A stretch of DNA of 62,518 bases from Fibrobacter sp. (GCA_024399015.1 JAKSIC010000017.1:1-62518), one strand, 5' to 3'. Shown: positions 33,447 through 41,766, counted from the stretch's first letter. The notes: generated from the sequence alone by a model not told the origin. Numbers and translations are program-made.

Positions 33447-33755
33447 GGGGCTTTAGCTCAATCGGTTAGAGCGTCGGACTCATAATGATTGTGACTCCGT
33501 TCCGAAAGGTTCGGATGAAAACGGGAAGAATTCGGTGAAACCTAAAGGGCCCTGGCCCAAAGGCAACGCCGAGCCGAGCCGGAGGTACACTTCCGGAAGG
33601 TGTAGAGACTAGCGGAGCAGTTTAGTCTGCTTAATGACCGCACAAGTATCCCGCGCCTAAACCTGCAAAGGCATGGCGAAGACATAGTCCACGGAGGCGT
33701 GAAAACGCCGCAAACGTAAACCCGTTGGTTCCGGGTTCAAGTCCCGGAGGCCCCA
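33447..33755 (+). tRNA. tRNA with CAU anticodon (Met or Ile2) interrupted by a group I intron
   Basis: The 5' exon is 33447-33483: acceptor GGGGCTT, D-arm GCTC/GAGC, and TCGGACTCAT up to the anticodon. The 3' exon is about 33719-33755: CCCGT, variable loop TGGTT, T-arm CCGGG-TTCAAGT-CCCGG, acceptor AGGCCCC and A73. Joined, the two give a 74-nt tRNA with loop CTCATAA. G1-C72 rules out an initiator tRNA, so it is elongator Met or lysidine-modified Ile2. CCA is not encoded. The anticodon stem would contain A-C and U-U mismatches. Confidence 0.85.
33484..33718 (+). ncRNA. group I intron (tRNA anticodon-loop type, about 235 nt)
   Basis: After the anticodon CAT come AATGATT and the internal guide GTG (33491-33493), which pairs with CAU through the required U-G. 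Conserved core pieces in order: TTCGGTGAAACCTAAAG (P), AACGCCGAGCC (Q, 33565-33575), TGTAGAGACTAGCGG (R, from 33601) and AAGACATAGTCC (S, 33679-33690). A P9 hairpin GGCGT-GAAA-ACGCC follows. Order, spacing and the CAU/GUG pairing resemble the Azoarcus tRNA-Ile(CAU) intron. No endonuclease gene is inside. The 3' boundary is uncertain: the last G is 33716. Confidence 0.88.
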
Positions 33756-33760
33756 CTGAA

Positions 33761-33793
33761 AAATCCCGTGTTCTTCGGAACGCGGGATTTTTT
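33761..33793 (+). terminator. terminator of the intron-containing tRNA
   Basis: AAATCCCGTGTTC pairs with GAACGCGGGATTT around a TTCG tetraloop (33774-33777), followed by a T-run. Confidence 0.85.
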
Positions 33794-33827
33794 CTTTGCA
33801 GAAATATGTGGCGGAAGGTTTGTCCTG

Positions 33828-34181
33828 CTAGCCCTGTTTTTGCTGATCCTTTTTCATTTGGTGTTTCTGCTGGATGGTGCAGGCCATGTGCCAAAGGGCC
33901 GTCAGGGGATGGTAGATTATCATGCGGGGGCCTGAAAACCTCATGACGGTGCGGATCTTCTCCCGCATTTCGGGCTTGTAGCAATGGACCTTGCAGTGGG
34001 CGCAGAATGTCTTGGTTTCCATGAACCTGCATTTGGCACTACGTTCCCGGGCGTAGTCGCAAAGAACTTGGCAATCGTTGCACAGGGAGCCTTTGGTGCC
34101 GTGAATTTTACGGCAGTAAAGAGCAATCATCTGCGCCACGACTTGCTGCTCGCGAAGCCGCTTCTTTTCAATTTTGTCCAT
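33828..34181 (-). CDS. nitrous oxide-stimulated promoter family protein
   Basis: A 117-residue Cys-rich protein of the family named for a nitrous-oxide-stimulated promoter; the molecular function is unknown. It carries CNDCQVLCDYARER, KCRF, CAHCKVHCYKPEMREKIRTVMRFSGPRM and HPLTALWHM, all in the usual order. The several CxxC pairs suggest a metal site. The ATG at 34181 is used; a TTG at 34199 would overlap the upstream gene. Likely co-transcribed with the glycogen-synthase-like gene (7-base gap). Confidence 0.82.
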   Translation of the reverse strand: MDKIEKKRLREQQVVAQMIALYCRKIHGTKGSLCNDCQVLCDYARERSAKCRFMETKTFCAHCKVHCYKPEMREKIRTVMRFSGPRMIIYHPLTALWHMACTIQQKHQMKKDQQKQG

Positions 34182-34188
34182 ATGAAAA

Positions 34189-35622
34189 TTACAGTCCAAG
34201 TTCGCCGAAGAGCAACAGGTACTTGGAAATGGTGCGGCACCATTCGTAATGGAATCCGCTGTAGGCGTTGACCACGCACTTGTCCCAGTCGGCCTGTTCG
34301 GTCTGGAAAACGTTCACTGCATCGCGGACGCAGTTGAGCATGAGGTGGGGTGCGTTGGCGTCTTCTACCAGGAAGGCGTTTGCTTCGCCTGCAGTTTCGA
34401 AACTGTAGCTCACCAGCATTGCGGCAACACCAACAGAACGTCCGGTCAGCGGGAGGGTGCCTGCTGCCATGGCCTTGAGGATAATGGAAGAGGACGGTTC
34501 GCGGAGACTTGCTGCAAAGAGAACGTCGGCGCCGGCGAGAGTTTCGCGGAGTTGTTCAGGACCCTTCTTTTCACCTTCTTCGAGATCCTGCAAGCACATG
34601 ACGTCGGGATACTGCTGAGAAAAGTCGCGGTAGTAGCCCCATTCGTTGTTCTTGGAGGAGACGCCGACGATGATGTAGACGTCCAGGTGGGCAACGTCGG
34701 AAAGGACCGTGGCCAAGGTTTCGGAAGTGTTTCCGGATTCGGAGTCCAGGTGAACGTAAAGAACCATCTTGTTCTTGAAGTCTACGCCCAGCTTTTCCTG
34801 GAGGGCCTGACGGGCACGGCGCTTTGCTTCCTTGATGGGGAGCATGTCGTTTCCGTTGAAATCCCAGAACTGGTAGCTGACGCCGAACTGGATGCCGATT
34901 AATTTGTCTGCATTACGATTCAGGAAGCCGCTAAGACCACCGGGGAGGTTTGTGTTCAACATGGCGTCGCGGTAGCCCGGAGACGGGAACAGAACCTTGG
35001 TGGCGTAGAGGATGCCGGCCTTCAGCAGGCTGACCTTGCCCCAGAACTCGTAGCCGTCCATATTGTAGTTTTCACGGGGAAGACCGATCTTTTCGATTTC
35101 GCTGCTTGCAACATGGAAATCGTAAGTGATGTTATGGACGTTAAAGAAGAAGGGAATGTCCTTGGCGTAGTCGGCATAGACTGTCTTGGAAAGAGCGCCT
35201 ACGAGAGCGCCGCCCCATTCGTGGCCCAGGATGGCCTGACAAGAATAGCCGGTTGCCTCGGCGTAGGCCAAGGCTGCGGAGGACAAAAATGCGAAGCGGA
35301 GGTGGTTGTCGGTGTAGGGGACTTCGTCAGGAGGTCCGTACACTTCGGGTCGACCAAAATATTCTTTGTTGTAGATATAGGTATGGAGAGGATCCTTGTC
35401 CGAAACCATGATTTCGAAGGTCTTGCCCTGGAGCTTTTCGGTTCCCTGGAACACAGAGCGGTAGTCGTCTGCGTTGACCATTTTTTCCTTGATGAAGGGG
35501 GAACAAGTCAATACCTTGGCGCCAGCGCATGCAAATGCGTCGGTCATACGGTTCACCGCTGTGGCTAGTGGGCTGGTATGAGACCAATTTCCCGCTTCAG
35601 GGCTCACGACAAGGATATTCAT
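34189..35622 (-). CDS. glycogen/starch synthase homologue with degenerate active site
   Basis: A 477-residue GT5-like protein whose length and fold pattern match ADP-glucose glycogen synthases (FFFNVHNITYDF, FNGNDMLPIKEAKRRAR near the centre). Key residues are changed: the N-terminal KxGG loop reads SHTS (14-17), the RLTxQKG stretch reads HLDSESG, and EPCGL reads EPSSS. The glutamate of REPS remains. It is therefore likely to be a non-canonical or inactive synthase, perhaps regulatory. Start is the ATG at 35622. Confidence 0.78.
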   Translation of the reverse strand: MNILVVSPEAGNWSHTSPLATAVNRMTDAFACAGAKVLTCSPFIKEKMVNADDYRSVFQGTEKLQGKTFEIMVSDKDPLHTYIYNKEYFGRPEVYGPPDEVPYTDNHLRFAFLSSAALAYAEATGYSCQAILGHEWGGALVGALSKTVYADYAKDIPFFFNVHNITYDFHVASSEIEKIGLPRENYNMDGYEFWGKVSLLKAGILYATKVLFPSPGYRDAMLNTNLPGGLSGFLNRNADKLIGIQFGVSYQFWDFNGNDMLPIKEAKRRARQALQEKLGVDFKNKMVLYVHLDSESGNTSETLATVLSDVAHLDVYIIVGVSSKNNEWGYYRDFSQQYPDVMCLQDLEEGEKKGPEQLRETLAGADVLFAASLREPSSSIILKAMAAGTLPLTGRSVGVAAMLVSYSFETAGEANAFLVEDANAPHLMLNCVRDAVNVFQTEQADWDKCVVNAYSGFHYEWCRTISKYLLLFGELGL

Positions 35623-35788
35623 GACTAAAAAACGTCTCCAAATAAAAATTTACCTATCCCCAACAGGATAGTCCAAATTTATTTATTTATCTTTTATTTG
35701 AAAAGGCGAAGAGGTCTTTTTTACGATAAAATGGGCCTTTTTACTGACGAACCGCCTAAAGGTATTTTTTTACTGAAGGAATAACACA

Positions 35789-36850
35789 ATGAAGAAAATC
35801 TTTCTTGCAACCCTGGCTGCTGCTGTAGCATTCTCTATGGCCGGCTGCAAGGGTACCAACGAAAAGCGTGGTGACGAACATCTTAAGGATGGCCGTTATC
35901 GCAATGCCATCAACTCTTACCTCGAAGCAAAGAAGAAGGGTAACGTTTCTGATGAATTCTACGATAACTTCACCCTCGCTCTCGTTCGTGCAGCTGAAAT
36001 CGAAGCTAAGAAGGACCTTAGCAGCGATTTGATCAATGGCTACTTTGACAAGGCTGGCGTTAACATGCCGGAAGTCAAGAGCAACGAAGTCATTGAAGAA
36101 ACTGTTACCAAGATGGCTACCGTCGGTAAGCAGCAGGCTACCCAGGAAGGTGTGGACTTCAATACTGTTATCAATGCTTTCGCCCGTATCGATACCGCTT
36201 TGGTCTATGCTAAGGCCAAGGGTGTTGGTGAAGGTGCTGTAAAGACCCTCCGTCTCGAAGCTGAAAACGCTGTGGTCGCAAAGACCCTCCCGGAAATCAA
36301 GGATGAATCTGATCCGGTGGTTGCTGAATTCGGTTTGCTCCGTCTCGAATACGTTGCTCCGGAAAATGCAGAAGTCAAGGCTGCTCTTAACAAGAACCGC
36401 AAGACCACTCGCGGCTACTTCCTGATCTTCGGCGAAAACATCGCCGACGCTGCAGGCAAGCGCTTCGTTGACAAGTGGGGCTACGTCATGGCTCTCCCGA
36501 CCGTCAAGATGTCCGCAACTTCTCTCTCCGGCGAACTCCAGTTCTGGGCTTCCACCGGTAACAACACCGAACTTGACCCGGCTAAGATCAAGCTCGTTTC
36601 CACCGACGGCAAGGAAGTTATCGCTAAGGCTGGCAGCGGCTGGTGCGAAGCTGAAGTCCTGGTCGGCAAGAAGGGCGACGAAAAGATTGAAAAGAAGAAG
36701 CAGAACATCAAGGCTGGCACCAAGGGTAAGTTGATGAACGAATTCCAGTGCTCCTTGAACGTGTCCTTCTCCTTTGCTAAGGGCTTCGTTCCTGACTACA
36801 TCGAATACAAGGACGAATACGGTATCGGCCGTAAGTACCTCGGTCAGTAA
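35789..36850 (+). CDS. abundant lipoprotein, unknown
   Basis: A 353-residue lipoprotein: signal peptide with lipobox MAGC (C20). Residues about 27-50 (GDEHLKDGRYRNAINSYLEAKKKG) look like one TPR-type helix pair as in BamD-like proteins. The rest is unrecognised, with a C-terminal beta region. Codon use is strongly biased to a few codons (CTC, AAG, GGT), which suggests high expression. AGGA ribosome-binding site upstream. The 3' region contains an alternatively pairing structure (36853-36901) and a terminator. Confidence 0.75.
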   Translation: MKKIFLATLAAAVAFSMAGCKGTNEKRGDEHLKDGRYRNAINSYLEAKKKGNVSDEFYDNFTLALVRAAEIEAKKDLSSDLINGYFDKAGVNMPEVKSNEVIEETVTKMATVGKQQATQEGVDFNTVINAFARIDTALVYAKAKGVGEGAVKTLRLEAENAVVAKTLPEIKDESDPVVAEFGLLRLEYVAPENAEVKAALNKNRKTTRGYFLIFGENIADAAGKRFVDKWGYVMALPTVKMSATSLSGELQFWASTGNNTELDPAKIKLVSTDGKEVIAKAGSGWCEAEVLVGKKGDEKIEKKKQNIKAGTKGKLMNEFQCSLNVSFSFAKGFVPDYIEYKDEYGIGRKYLGQ

Positions 36851-36852
36851 TG

Positions 36853-36901
36853 ATGACCGCTCGGATCGTTCGTTGGGCTAAGACCCTCCGGTCATCCGAG
36901 C
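36853..36901 (+). ncRNA. alternative-pairing element after the lipoprotein gene
   Basis: ATGACCG (36853-36859) can pair with CGGTCAT (36889-36895), and GCTCGGAT (36859-36866) with ATCCGAGC (36894-36901). The pairs cross and share bases, so they exclude each other or form a pseudoknot. Position is right after the stop codon. Confidence 0.4.
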
Positions 36902-36976
36902 TGCTGTTCAAGAACACAGTGCGTACTTGATGGAAAAATCAGGAACCAAGTGTTGCTTGGAACTAAATGCATTTGA

Positions 36977-37004
36977 AAAGCCTCGGTGAAAACCGGGGCT
37001 TTTT
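36977..37004 (+). terminator. terminator of the lipoprotein gene
   Basis: AAAGCCTCGGT and ACCGGGGCTTT pair around GAAA, then TTT. GAAA tetraloop and a T-run, so a sound terminator. Confidence 0.8.
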
Positions 37005-37007
37005 GTT

Positions 37008-37038
37008 GTCATTGCGAGACCGTAAAGTCGCGGCAATC
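37008..37038. repeat. REP-like palindrome
   Basis: GTCATTGC-GAGAC-CGTAAA-GTC-GCGGCAATC: outer ATTGC/GCAAT with an inner GAC/GTC stem. Same family as 37056, 44169 and 56754. Confidence 0.6.
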
Positions 37039-37055
37039 TATTTGCGGGCTTCCTT

Positions 37056-37085
37056 GTCATTGCGAGCCCGTAGGGCGTGGCAATC
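37056..37085. repeat. REP-like palindrome
   Basis: GTCATTGC-GAGCCC-GTA-GGGC-GTGGCAATC: outer ATTGC/GCAAT with an inner GCCC/GGGC stem. It lies 17 bases from the previous copy in the same orientation. Confidence 0.65.
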
Positions 37086-37117
37086 GAAGCTGTCTTTGGC
37101 TGATGTTCCGGAGCTGT

Positions 37118-38203
37118 CTATTTACGAGGTTCTCTGATTCTTGACAAAGTCCACAGGAATACGCAGGCTGCGATAGGAACAAGAACGTTCCAGGGGGCGT
37201 GGTAACGGATGCTGCCCGGTGTTGCAAACCAGAAGTAGATGAGCACAATGTGGGCGGTGTAGACGTCCAGGCTGTGGCGGCCGATGAGGTTCGTTACCTT
37301 GAAGTCCAGGGCTGCCGGCCAAGTGCGGATGATCCATCCGATGGCCATGACGAAGCAGAAGAAGTTGGCGAAACGGAGAGGGCCTACGTGAACCTTGTTG
37401 GTCCAGAAGTCCGTGGGAAGTTGCAACGGAATGAACTGATGGGACCACAGGAAACAGAAGATGAGGAGCACGAGAACCGCGGGGGTCAGTTTCTGTATGA
37501 CGCGTACTGCGTTGCTGGATTTGACTGCGGGCTCCGTTGCGGAACTTGAGTGCGCGTTCTCCTCGGACTTTGCACGTTTCCACCAGGCGGCGACTGCTGC
37601 CCCGGTAAAGTAGATGAACTGCCATGCGAAGGGGTCGAAGTCCCCGTGATGAATCCAGCTGGGGAATAGACTGTTAACGGCGTCGCGCAGTCCGAGGAGG
37701 GCGCCGATCCATACCGCAAGGGACGGCAACCACAGGAGGAAAACCTGGGTCTTGCACCTTGCTTTGACGAATAGCGGGAACAGTACGGAACCGAGGATGA
37801 GGAATACCACGTAGAGCGGCAAAACATCTAGCCATTCCGGCGTGTTGATCAGAAGTGCCGACCAGAGGAGGCTTTCCAGCGGGTGCTGGAAAATGCACTT
37901 GAAGTTGGCAGCCAGGCTAGGCAGGAACCAAGCTGCGATAATGCAGAGGCTGATCAGTGTTGCGCAGTGGTATTTCCAGATTCGTGCCGCACGACTTCGC
38001 ATCCAGGCTTGACTGGGATCCTTGGCCTGCTTGCTTGTGGCTGCCAGCATCCCTACGAAACCGGACAAGAAAAAAAAGCCTTCGGCTGCACTGAAGTAGC
38101 CGAAGCACTGATATAAATAATGTGAAATGGGCTTTCCGAAATGATCCAGGGTCATCTGCAGAAGCAAGAGACCTCGGATAGAATCTAAAGCTCGGATTCG
38201 CAC
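37118..38203 (-). CDS. OpgC-domain membrane protein
   Basis: A 361-residue membrane protein with ten or so helices that starts MRIRALDSIRGLLLLQMTLDHF, the typical opening of OpgC/acyltransferase_3-like proteins, which modify periplasmic glucans with succinyl groups in proteobacteria. GFFFLSGFVGMLAA follows. The substrate here is unknown. It lies twelve bases after the outer-membrane protein gene, so the two are an operon. Confidence 0.75.
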   Translation of the reverse strand: MRIRALDSIRGLLLLQMTLDHFGKPISHYLYQCFGYFSAAEGFFFLSGFVGMLAATSKQAKDPSQAWMRSRAARIWKYHCATLISLCIIAAWFLPSLAANFKCIFQHPLESLLWSALLINTPEWLDVLPLYVVFLILGSVLFPLFVKARCKTQVFLLWLPSLAVWIGALLGLRDAVNSLFPSWIHHGDFDPFAWQFIYFTGAAVAAWWKRAKSEENAHSSSATEPAVKSSNAVRVIQKLTPAVLVLLIFCFLWSHQFIPLQLPTDFWTNKVHVGPLRFANFFCFVMAIGWIIRTWPAALDFKVTNLIGRHSLDVYTAHIVLIYFWFATPGSIRYHAPWNVLVPIAACVFLWTLSRIREPRK

Positions 38204-38215
38204 GTCGCTAGACGA

Positions 38216-39352
38216 TTAGAAGCTTGCCTTGGCGCTCATACCCATAGCGAGCTTCTTGTCGCCGAAGGGTCTGTCTTCGTCTTTGCTGAAGTTGTAGCCG
38301 CCCCAGAACACGACTTCGGTCTTGAGGGTGGGGTACAGGTAGAAGTTGGCACCGAGGAAGTGGTAGCTGTCGTCCTTCACGTCAACATCGTGGTTGTGGT
38401 ATTCATAACCCACGCCCAGGGTGAACTTCTTGTGAAGGTTGAAGCTAGGTTCGATGGCTACCATCAACTGGTCGTCGGTGAACAACTGTTCGTCTACGGC
38501 GTAGTTGCTATTGGTGACGCAGTAGAAGAAGGTGCCGGTCAAGTTGAAGAAGTCGTAGTTGAAGCTGGGTTCAACCAAGAAGGAGTGGGTGCCCTTTTCC
38601 TTGTACGGATGGGTGCCGTAAACGGCATAGACACCCCAGTTCAAAAGTTCATAGCTCTTGGAGTAGTCAATTTCTGCACCGAAAACATAAGCGTTGTGAC
38701 GGCCGATGTTTTGACCGAATACCCAGTCCACATCAACAGTTGCGATCAAGTGTTCGTTGGGGCGGTTGATGACAGGATAGGAGTAGTTTGCAAATGCAGC
38801 AACAGTGTGGTTGTTGTTTTCGGAAGCGCCCAAGTATGCGCTACCGCGACCCCACTTGTCGTTACCGAATTCAGCACCGAAACCGCGGACAGTCTGTTCA
38901 CGGACGATGACTGCGTACTTGGAGGCGTCGCGCCAGAAATAGTGGTTAAATGCGCCTGCACTGTAGGTCATGTCGCCGAAGATGAGGCTTACATCGTGGC
39001 TTACGTCCCAACGGAGCTGAACACCATCGAAGTCAAAACCGGTAAAGCGCTGTTCGCCGTCGCCCATGGCAGCGGAGTGGGCGAAGCCGTGACGGACTTC
39101 GGAGTCTTCAAGCTTGCCATCACCGGAACGGTAATTGCTGTGGCTGTTGGCGTTAACGACAACGGAAACGTTTTCGTCCAGGTTGGCCTTAACGGAAAGG
39201 TCGATGTCCTGGTTAGCTGCGTTCTTGGGATCAAAGTCCTTGTCGAAATAGCTGCCGTAGTCAAAGTTGACGTCACCGTGAATTTCGATATCAGCAGCGG
39301 AAGCGAGGCCCGCAGCACTCAGGATTGCCAAAGGCAAAATCATTTTGCGCAT
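38216..39352 (-). CDS. outer-membrane beta-barrel protein
   Basis: A 378-residue protein with a signal peptide ending ASA (about residue 19), followed by alternating hydrophobic/polar strands: EIHGDVNFDYGSYFD, VSVVVNANSHSNY, then many aromatic strands, ending with a C-terminal phenylalanine (SAKASF), the usual BAM signal. The strand pattern recalls porins or TIGR03016-like barrels. No known substrate. Starts an operon with the OpgC-like gene. Codon use is strongly biased, indicating high expression. Confidence 0.75.
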   Translation of the reverse strand: MRKMILPLAILSAAGLASAADIEIHGDVNFDYGSYFDKDFDPKNAANQDIDLSVKANLDENVSVVVNANSHSNYRSGDGKLEDSEVRHGFAHSAAMGDGEQRFTGFDFDGVQLRWDVSHDVSLIFGDMTYSAGAFNHYFWRDASKYAVIVREQTVRGFGAEFGNDKWGRGSAYLGASENNNHTVAAFANYSYPVINRPNEHLIATVDVDWVFGQNIGRHNAYVFGAEIDYSKSYELLNWGVYAVYGTHPYKEKGTHSFLVEPSFNYDFFNLTGTFFYCVTNSNYAVDEQLFTDDQLMVAIEPSFNLHKKFTLGVGYEYHNHDVDVKDDSYHFLGANFYLYPTLKTEVVFWGGYNFSKDEDRPFGDKKLAMGMSAKASF

Positions 39353-39496
39353 ACAATTATTCCAATAGATTTAAAATTTCCAACAAAAAGATAGAAATAT
39401 CACAAATGAAAACCCAATGAACGAGAGAGTTTCGACCAAAAATAAACCCTGGACTCTTTAGTTTTGTAAATTTGCCTCATATATATAAGGTGGACT

Positions 39497-40126
39497 ATGC
39501 GTTTTTTTAAGATAGCCTGTTTGATGTTGGCCCTTGGGGTTTCCTTGTCCTTTTCCATGACTGCAGACGAAGCCATGGAGAAATCCAAGGCCTGGTTTAA
39601 ATCCAGTAAGGCCTGGAGCTTGAACTTTAAGGTTCAGGTTTTCTATGCGGATTCCCCGGACATTACTTCCCAGCAGGGGAGCCTCACGGTAGCCGAAGGC
39701 GACAAGTTTACTTTGGACCTGGCAGGCATCCAGTTCTATAGCGATGGCGAAAGTTTGTGGCAGTACAATGTGGAACAGAAGCAGGTTCTTATCAAGGCTG
39801 TGGAAGACTTGTCCAGTTCCCTTCATCCGTCCGAACTTCTTTTCAAGTATCTCAACTGCAAGGCCAAGCAGATTGGTGACGGCACTTTCAATGGACAGAA
39901 ACTGTGGGTCTTGAAACTGGACCCTTCCAAGTATGCAGGCCAGTTTGACCAGATGGATGTTTGGCTTAGCAAGAAGGATTTCTCTCCGGTACGCCTTTAT
40001 ACGGTGGATCCGGCTGGCAACAGCTCCTGGTACAATATCATCGACCTGAAGGTCGTCAAGAAAATCTCTGATAGCGATTTCAAGTTCAAGAGTATTCCTG
40101 GCGTCGATGAAATCGACATGCGATAG
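39497..40126 (+). CDS. LolA-like outer-membrane lipoprotein carrier
   Basis: A 209-residue periplasmic protein: signal peptide to about SFS (residue 21), then MTADEAMEKSKAWFKSSKAW, a half-barrel of beta-strands with GKxW-type turns (DGESLWQYNVEQKQV), and VDPAGNSSWYNIIDLKV near the end, which follow LolA. LolA ferries lipoproteins from inner to outer membrane. It lies 14 bases before the next gene and heads a run that ends with recF. Ribosome-binding site AAGGTGG. Confidence 0.72.
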   Translation: MRFFKIACLMLALGVSLSFSMTADEAMEKSKAWFKSSKAWSLNFKVQVFYADSPDITSQQGSLTVAEGDKFTLDLAGIQFYSDGESLWQYNVEQKQVLIKAVEDLSSSLHPSELLFKYLNCKAKQIGDGTFNGQKLWVLKLDPSKYAGQFDQMDVWLSKKDFSPVRLYTVDPAGNSSWYNIIDLKVVKKISDSDFKFKSIPGVDEIDMR

Positions 40127-40140
40127 TTTAGTGGTGCGCG

Positions 40141-41766
40141 ATGTTTTTTAAGAAGACTTTGAAGAAAACTTGTGTCAAGGCTTTGATGGGGGCGGCTTTG
40201 CTGTCTGCATCGTCCATGGCTGCAGAAACCTTGTTCAGCAACGATGTTCTGAATGTGAATGAAACGGGTTCCGTTGGATCTTTGTGGGCGTTTTCCCGCG
40301 GTCAGGTGTATAGCGGCGTGACCCTATTGAAGCTGGATGTTGGTAACTCCGGCAATGTGGTTGTTTCTGAAACGAGCAATGGTCCTGTGGCCGACTCCGT
40401 GACCGCCGTTCAGGATGGAATCTTCAGTGACGTTCTTGCAGAACATCGTAGAACGCCCTCTGTTTATGCGGGCAAGCTGGGCTACGTGCTGCCCATGTTT
40501 GAAATGAATGACGATGGCGCCTATCTTGTTCCTCGAGGTTTCTTCTCTGTTCGCGATGTGAACGATCCCATTGAAATGCCGTTGAAGGTTCCCGAAGTGT
40601 ACGAGGAACTTGATTCTGCAATGGTTTATTCTGTGAGCGGATTTGCCTATGATTCCTCTGCAAAGAATCTTTGGATTGCTCGCGGTGCAGCAGGCCTTGG
40701 CGTGTACGACATGTCGGGAAGTTCTTCCAAGAGTGGAAACTTTGCTTTGGATTTGAACGCTGCTTCTCTCGATTCGGCAAAGGTGAACTACAAGTGGGAC
40801 GAAAAGAAAAATCCCTCCATTTTCGGTGTGGCCGTGCATCCTGAAACGGGCGATCTCTGGATGGCTACATCCAAGGGTCTGTGGATTCGAACCAAGGCCG
40901 GTGACTTGAAAAAGGCTTCTTCTGTTCTTGATACTTCTGCCCGCGTGACGGGCGTTTGGATTGGTGGCGAACCTTTGCAGATTGTTGCCGAAACTTCCAG
41001 CATGGATAAGGAAACAACCAAGGGTGCCTTGTGGCGCCTCGCTAAGGGTGCTTCTGACTTTGCCAAGGTGGATTTCCTTGATTCTGCAGGAAAGAAACAG
41101 AAGAAAGATGTTTATGATGATGGCGACTACACCGTGACCAATGTGGCTTTCCTGGGCAAGACTGCATTTGTTGGCGTCATGGCTGTGGGCGGCAAGGTAA
41201 GTGGTTATTTCAAACTGGATTCCAATGGTGTTCGTGCCTGGGATATGGATGACGATGGCAAGGGTATATGGCTTTATGGCTACGAAACTGGCGCAACGGA
41301 TCGCGACGTTGTTATTTCCTCCATTTGCACATTCCCGCTGACAAAGAATATTCGTGGTCTTGCAATTTCCACTTACGGCAACGGTGTTTCTGTTTCTGCG
41401 GACTCTGGAAAATCCTGGACTCCGATTTTGAATCGAGCAAAGCTTGAAAACAACTTGAGTACGGTTCGTATTGTTCCGTCTGTGATTACCTCTGGAGACC
41501 AGGCTCTTGTTTCTTACAAGGTGGGCAAGGAATCCAAGATTACAATTGATGTGTATAGCTACGACATGAAGCATGTGAAGACCATCGTGAAGAATGCTCC
41601 TCGCGAAGCTGATGCTTCTCGTAGCACGAATCCTAGAGAAGATTACTGGGATGGTTATGACAAGCATGGCCGCGCCTGCACTATGGGTGTCTACTACATT
41701 CGTGTGAAGGATAACCATGACCATGTGGGTTGGGGCAAGGTGATGACTTTGGGAGGGCATAAGTAA
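40141..41766 (+). CDS. secreted protein with beta-propeller-like repeats and FlgD-like C-terminus
   Basis: A 541-residue exported protein: signal peptide ending SMAAE (about residue 30). The middle shows repeated short blade-like units (LWIARGAAGLGVYD, LWMATSKGLWIRT, LWRLAKG), as in two-component-regulator or BNR-type propellers. The C-terminus DGYDKHGRACTMGVYYIRVK is a FlgD-type Ig domain, often used as a sorting or anchoring domain. It sits in the LolA-recF operon, overlapping the next start by one base. Confidence 0.72.
   Translation: MFFKKTLKKTCVKALMGAALLSASSMAAETLFSNDVLNVNETGSVGSLWAFSRGQVYSGVTLLKLDVGNSGNVVVSETSNGPVADSVTAVQDGIFSDVLAEHRRTPSVYAGKLGYVLPMFEMNDDGAYLVPRGFFSVRDVNDPIEMPLKVPEVYEELDSAMVYSVSGFAYDSSAKNLWIARGAAGLGVYDMSGSSSKSGNFALDLNAASLDSAKVNYKWDEKKNPSIFGVAVHPETGDLWMATSKGLWIRTKAGDLKKASSVLDTSARVTGVWIGGEPLQIVAETSSMDKETTKGALWRLAKGASDFAKVDFLDSAGKKQKKDVYDDGDYTVTNVAFLGKTAFVGVMAVGGKVSGYFKLDSNGVRAWDMDDDGKGIWLYGYETGATDRDVVISSICTFPLTKNIRGLAISTYGNGVSVSADSGKSWTPILNRAKLENNLSTVRIVPSVITSGDQALVSYKVGKESKITIDVYSYDMKHVKTIVKNAPREADASRSTNPREDYWDGYDKHGRACTMGVYYIRVKDNHDHVGWGKVMTLGGHK

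Noticed and set aside
40324-41760. A 478-residue minus-strand open frame opposite the propeller-like gene
   Set aside because: It mirrors an operon gene with signal peptide and FlgD-like end; its protein is His/Asn/Arg-rich shadow composition.
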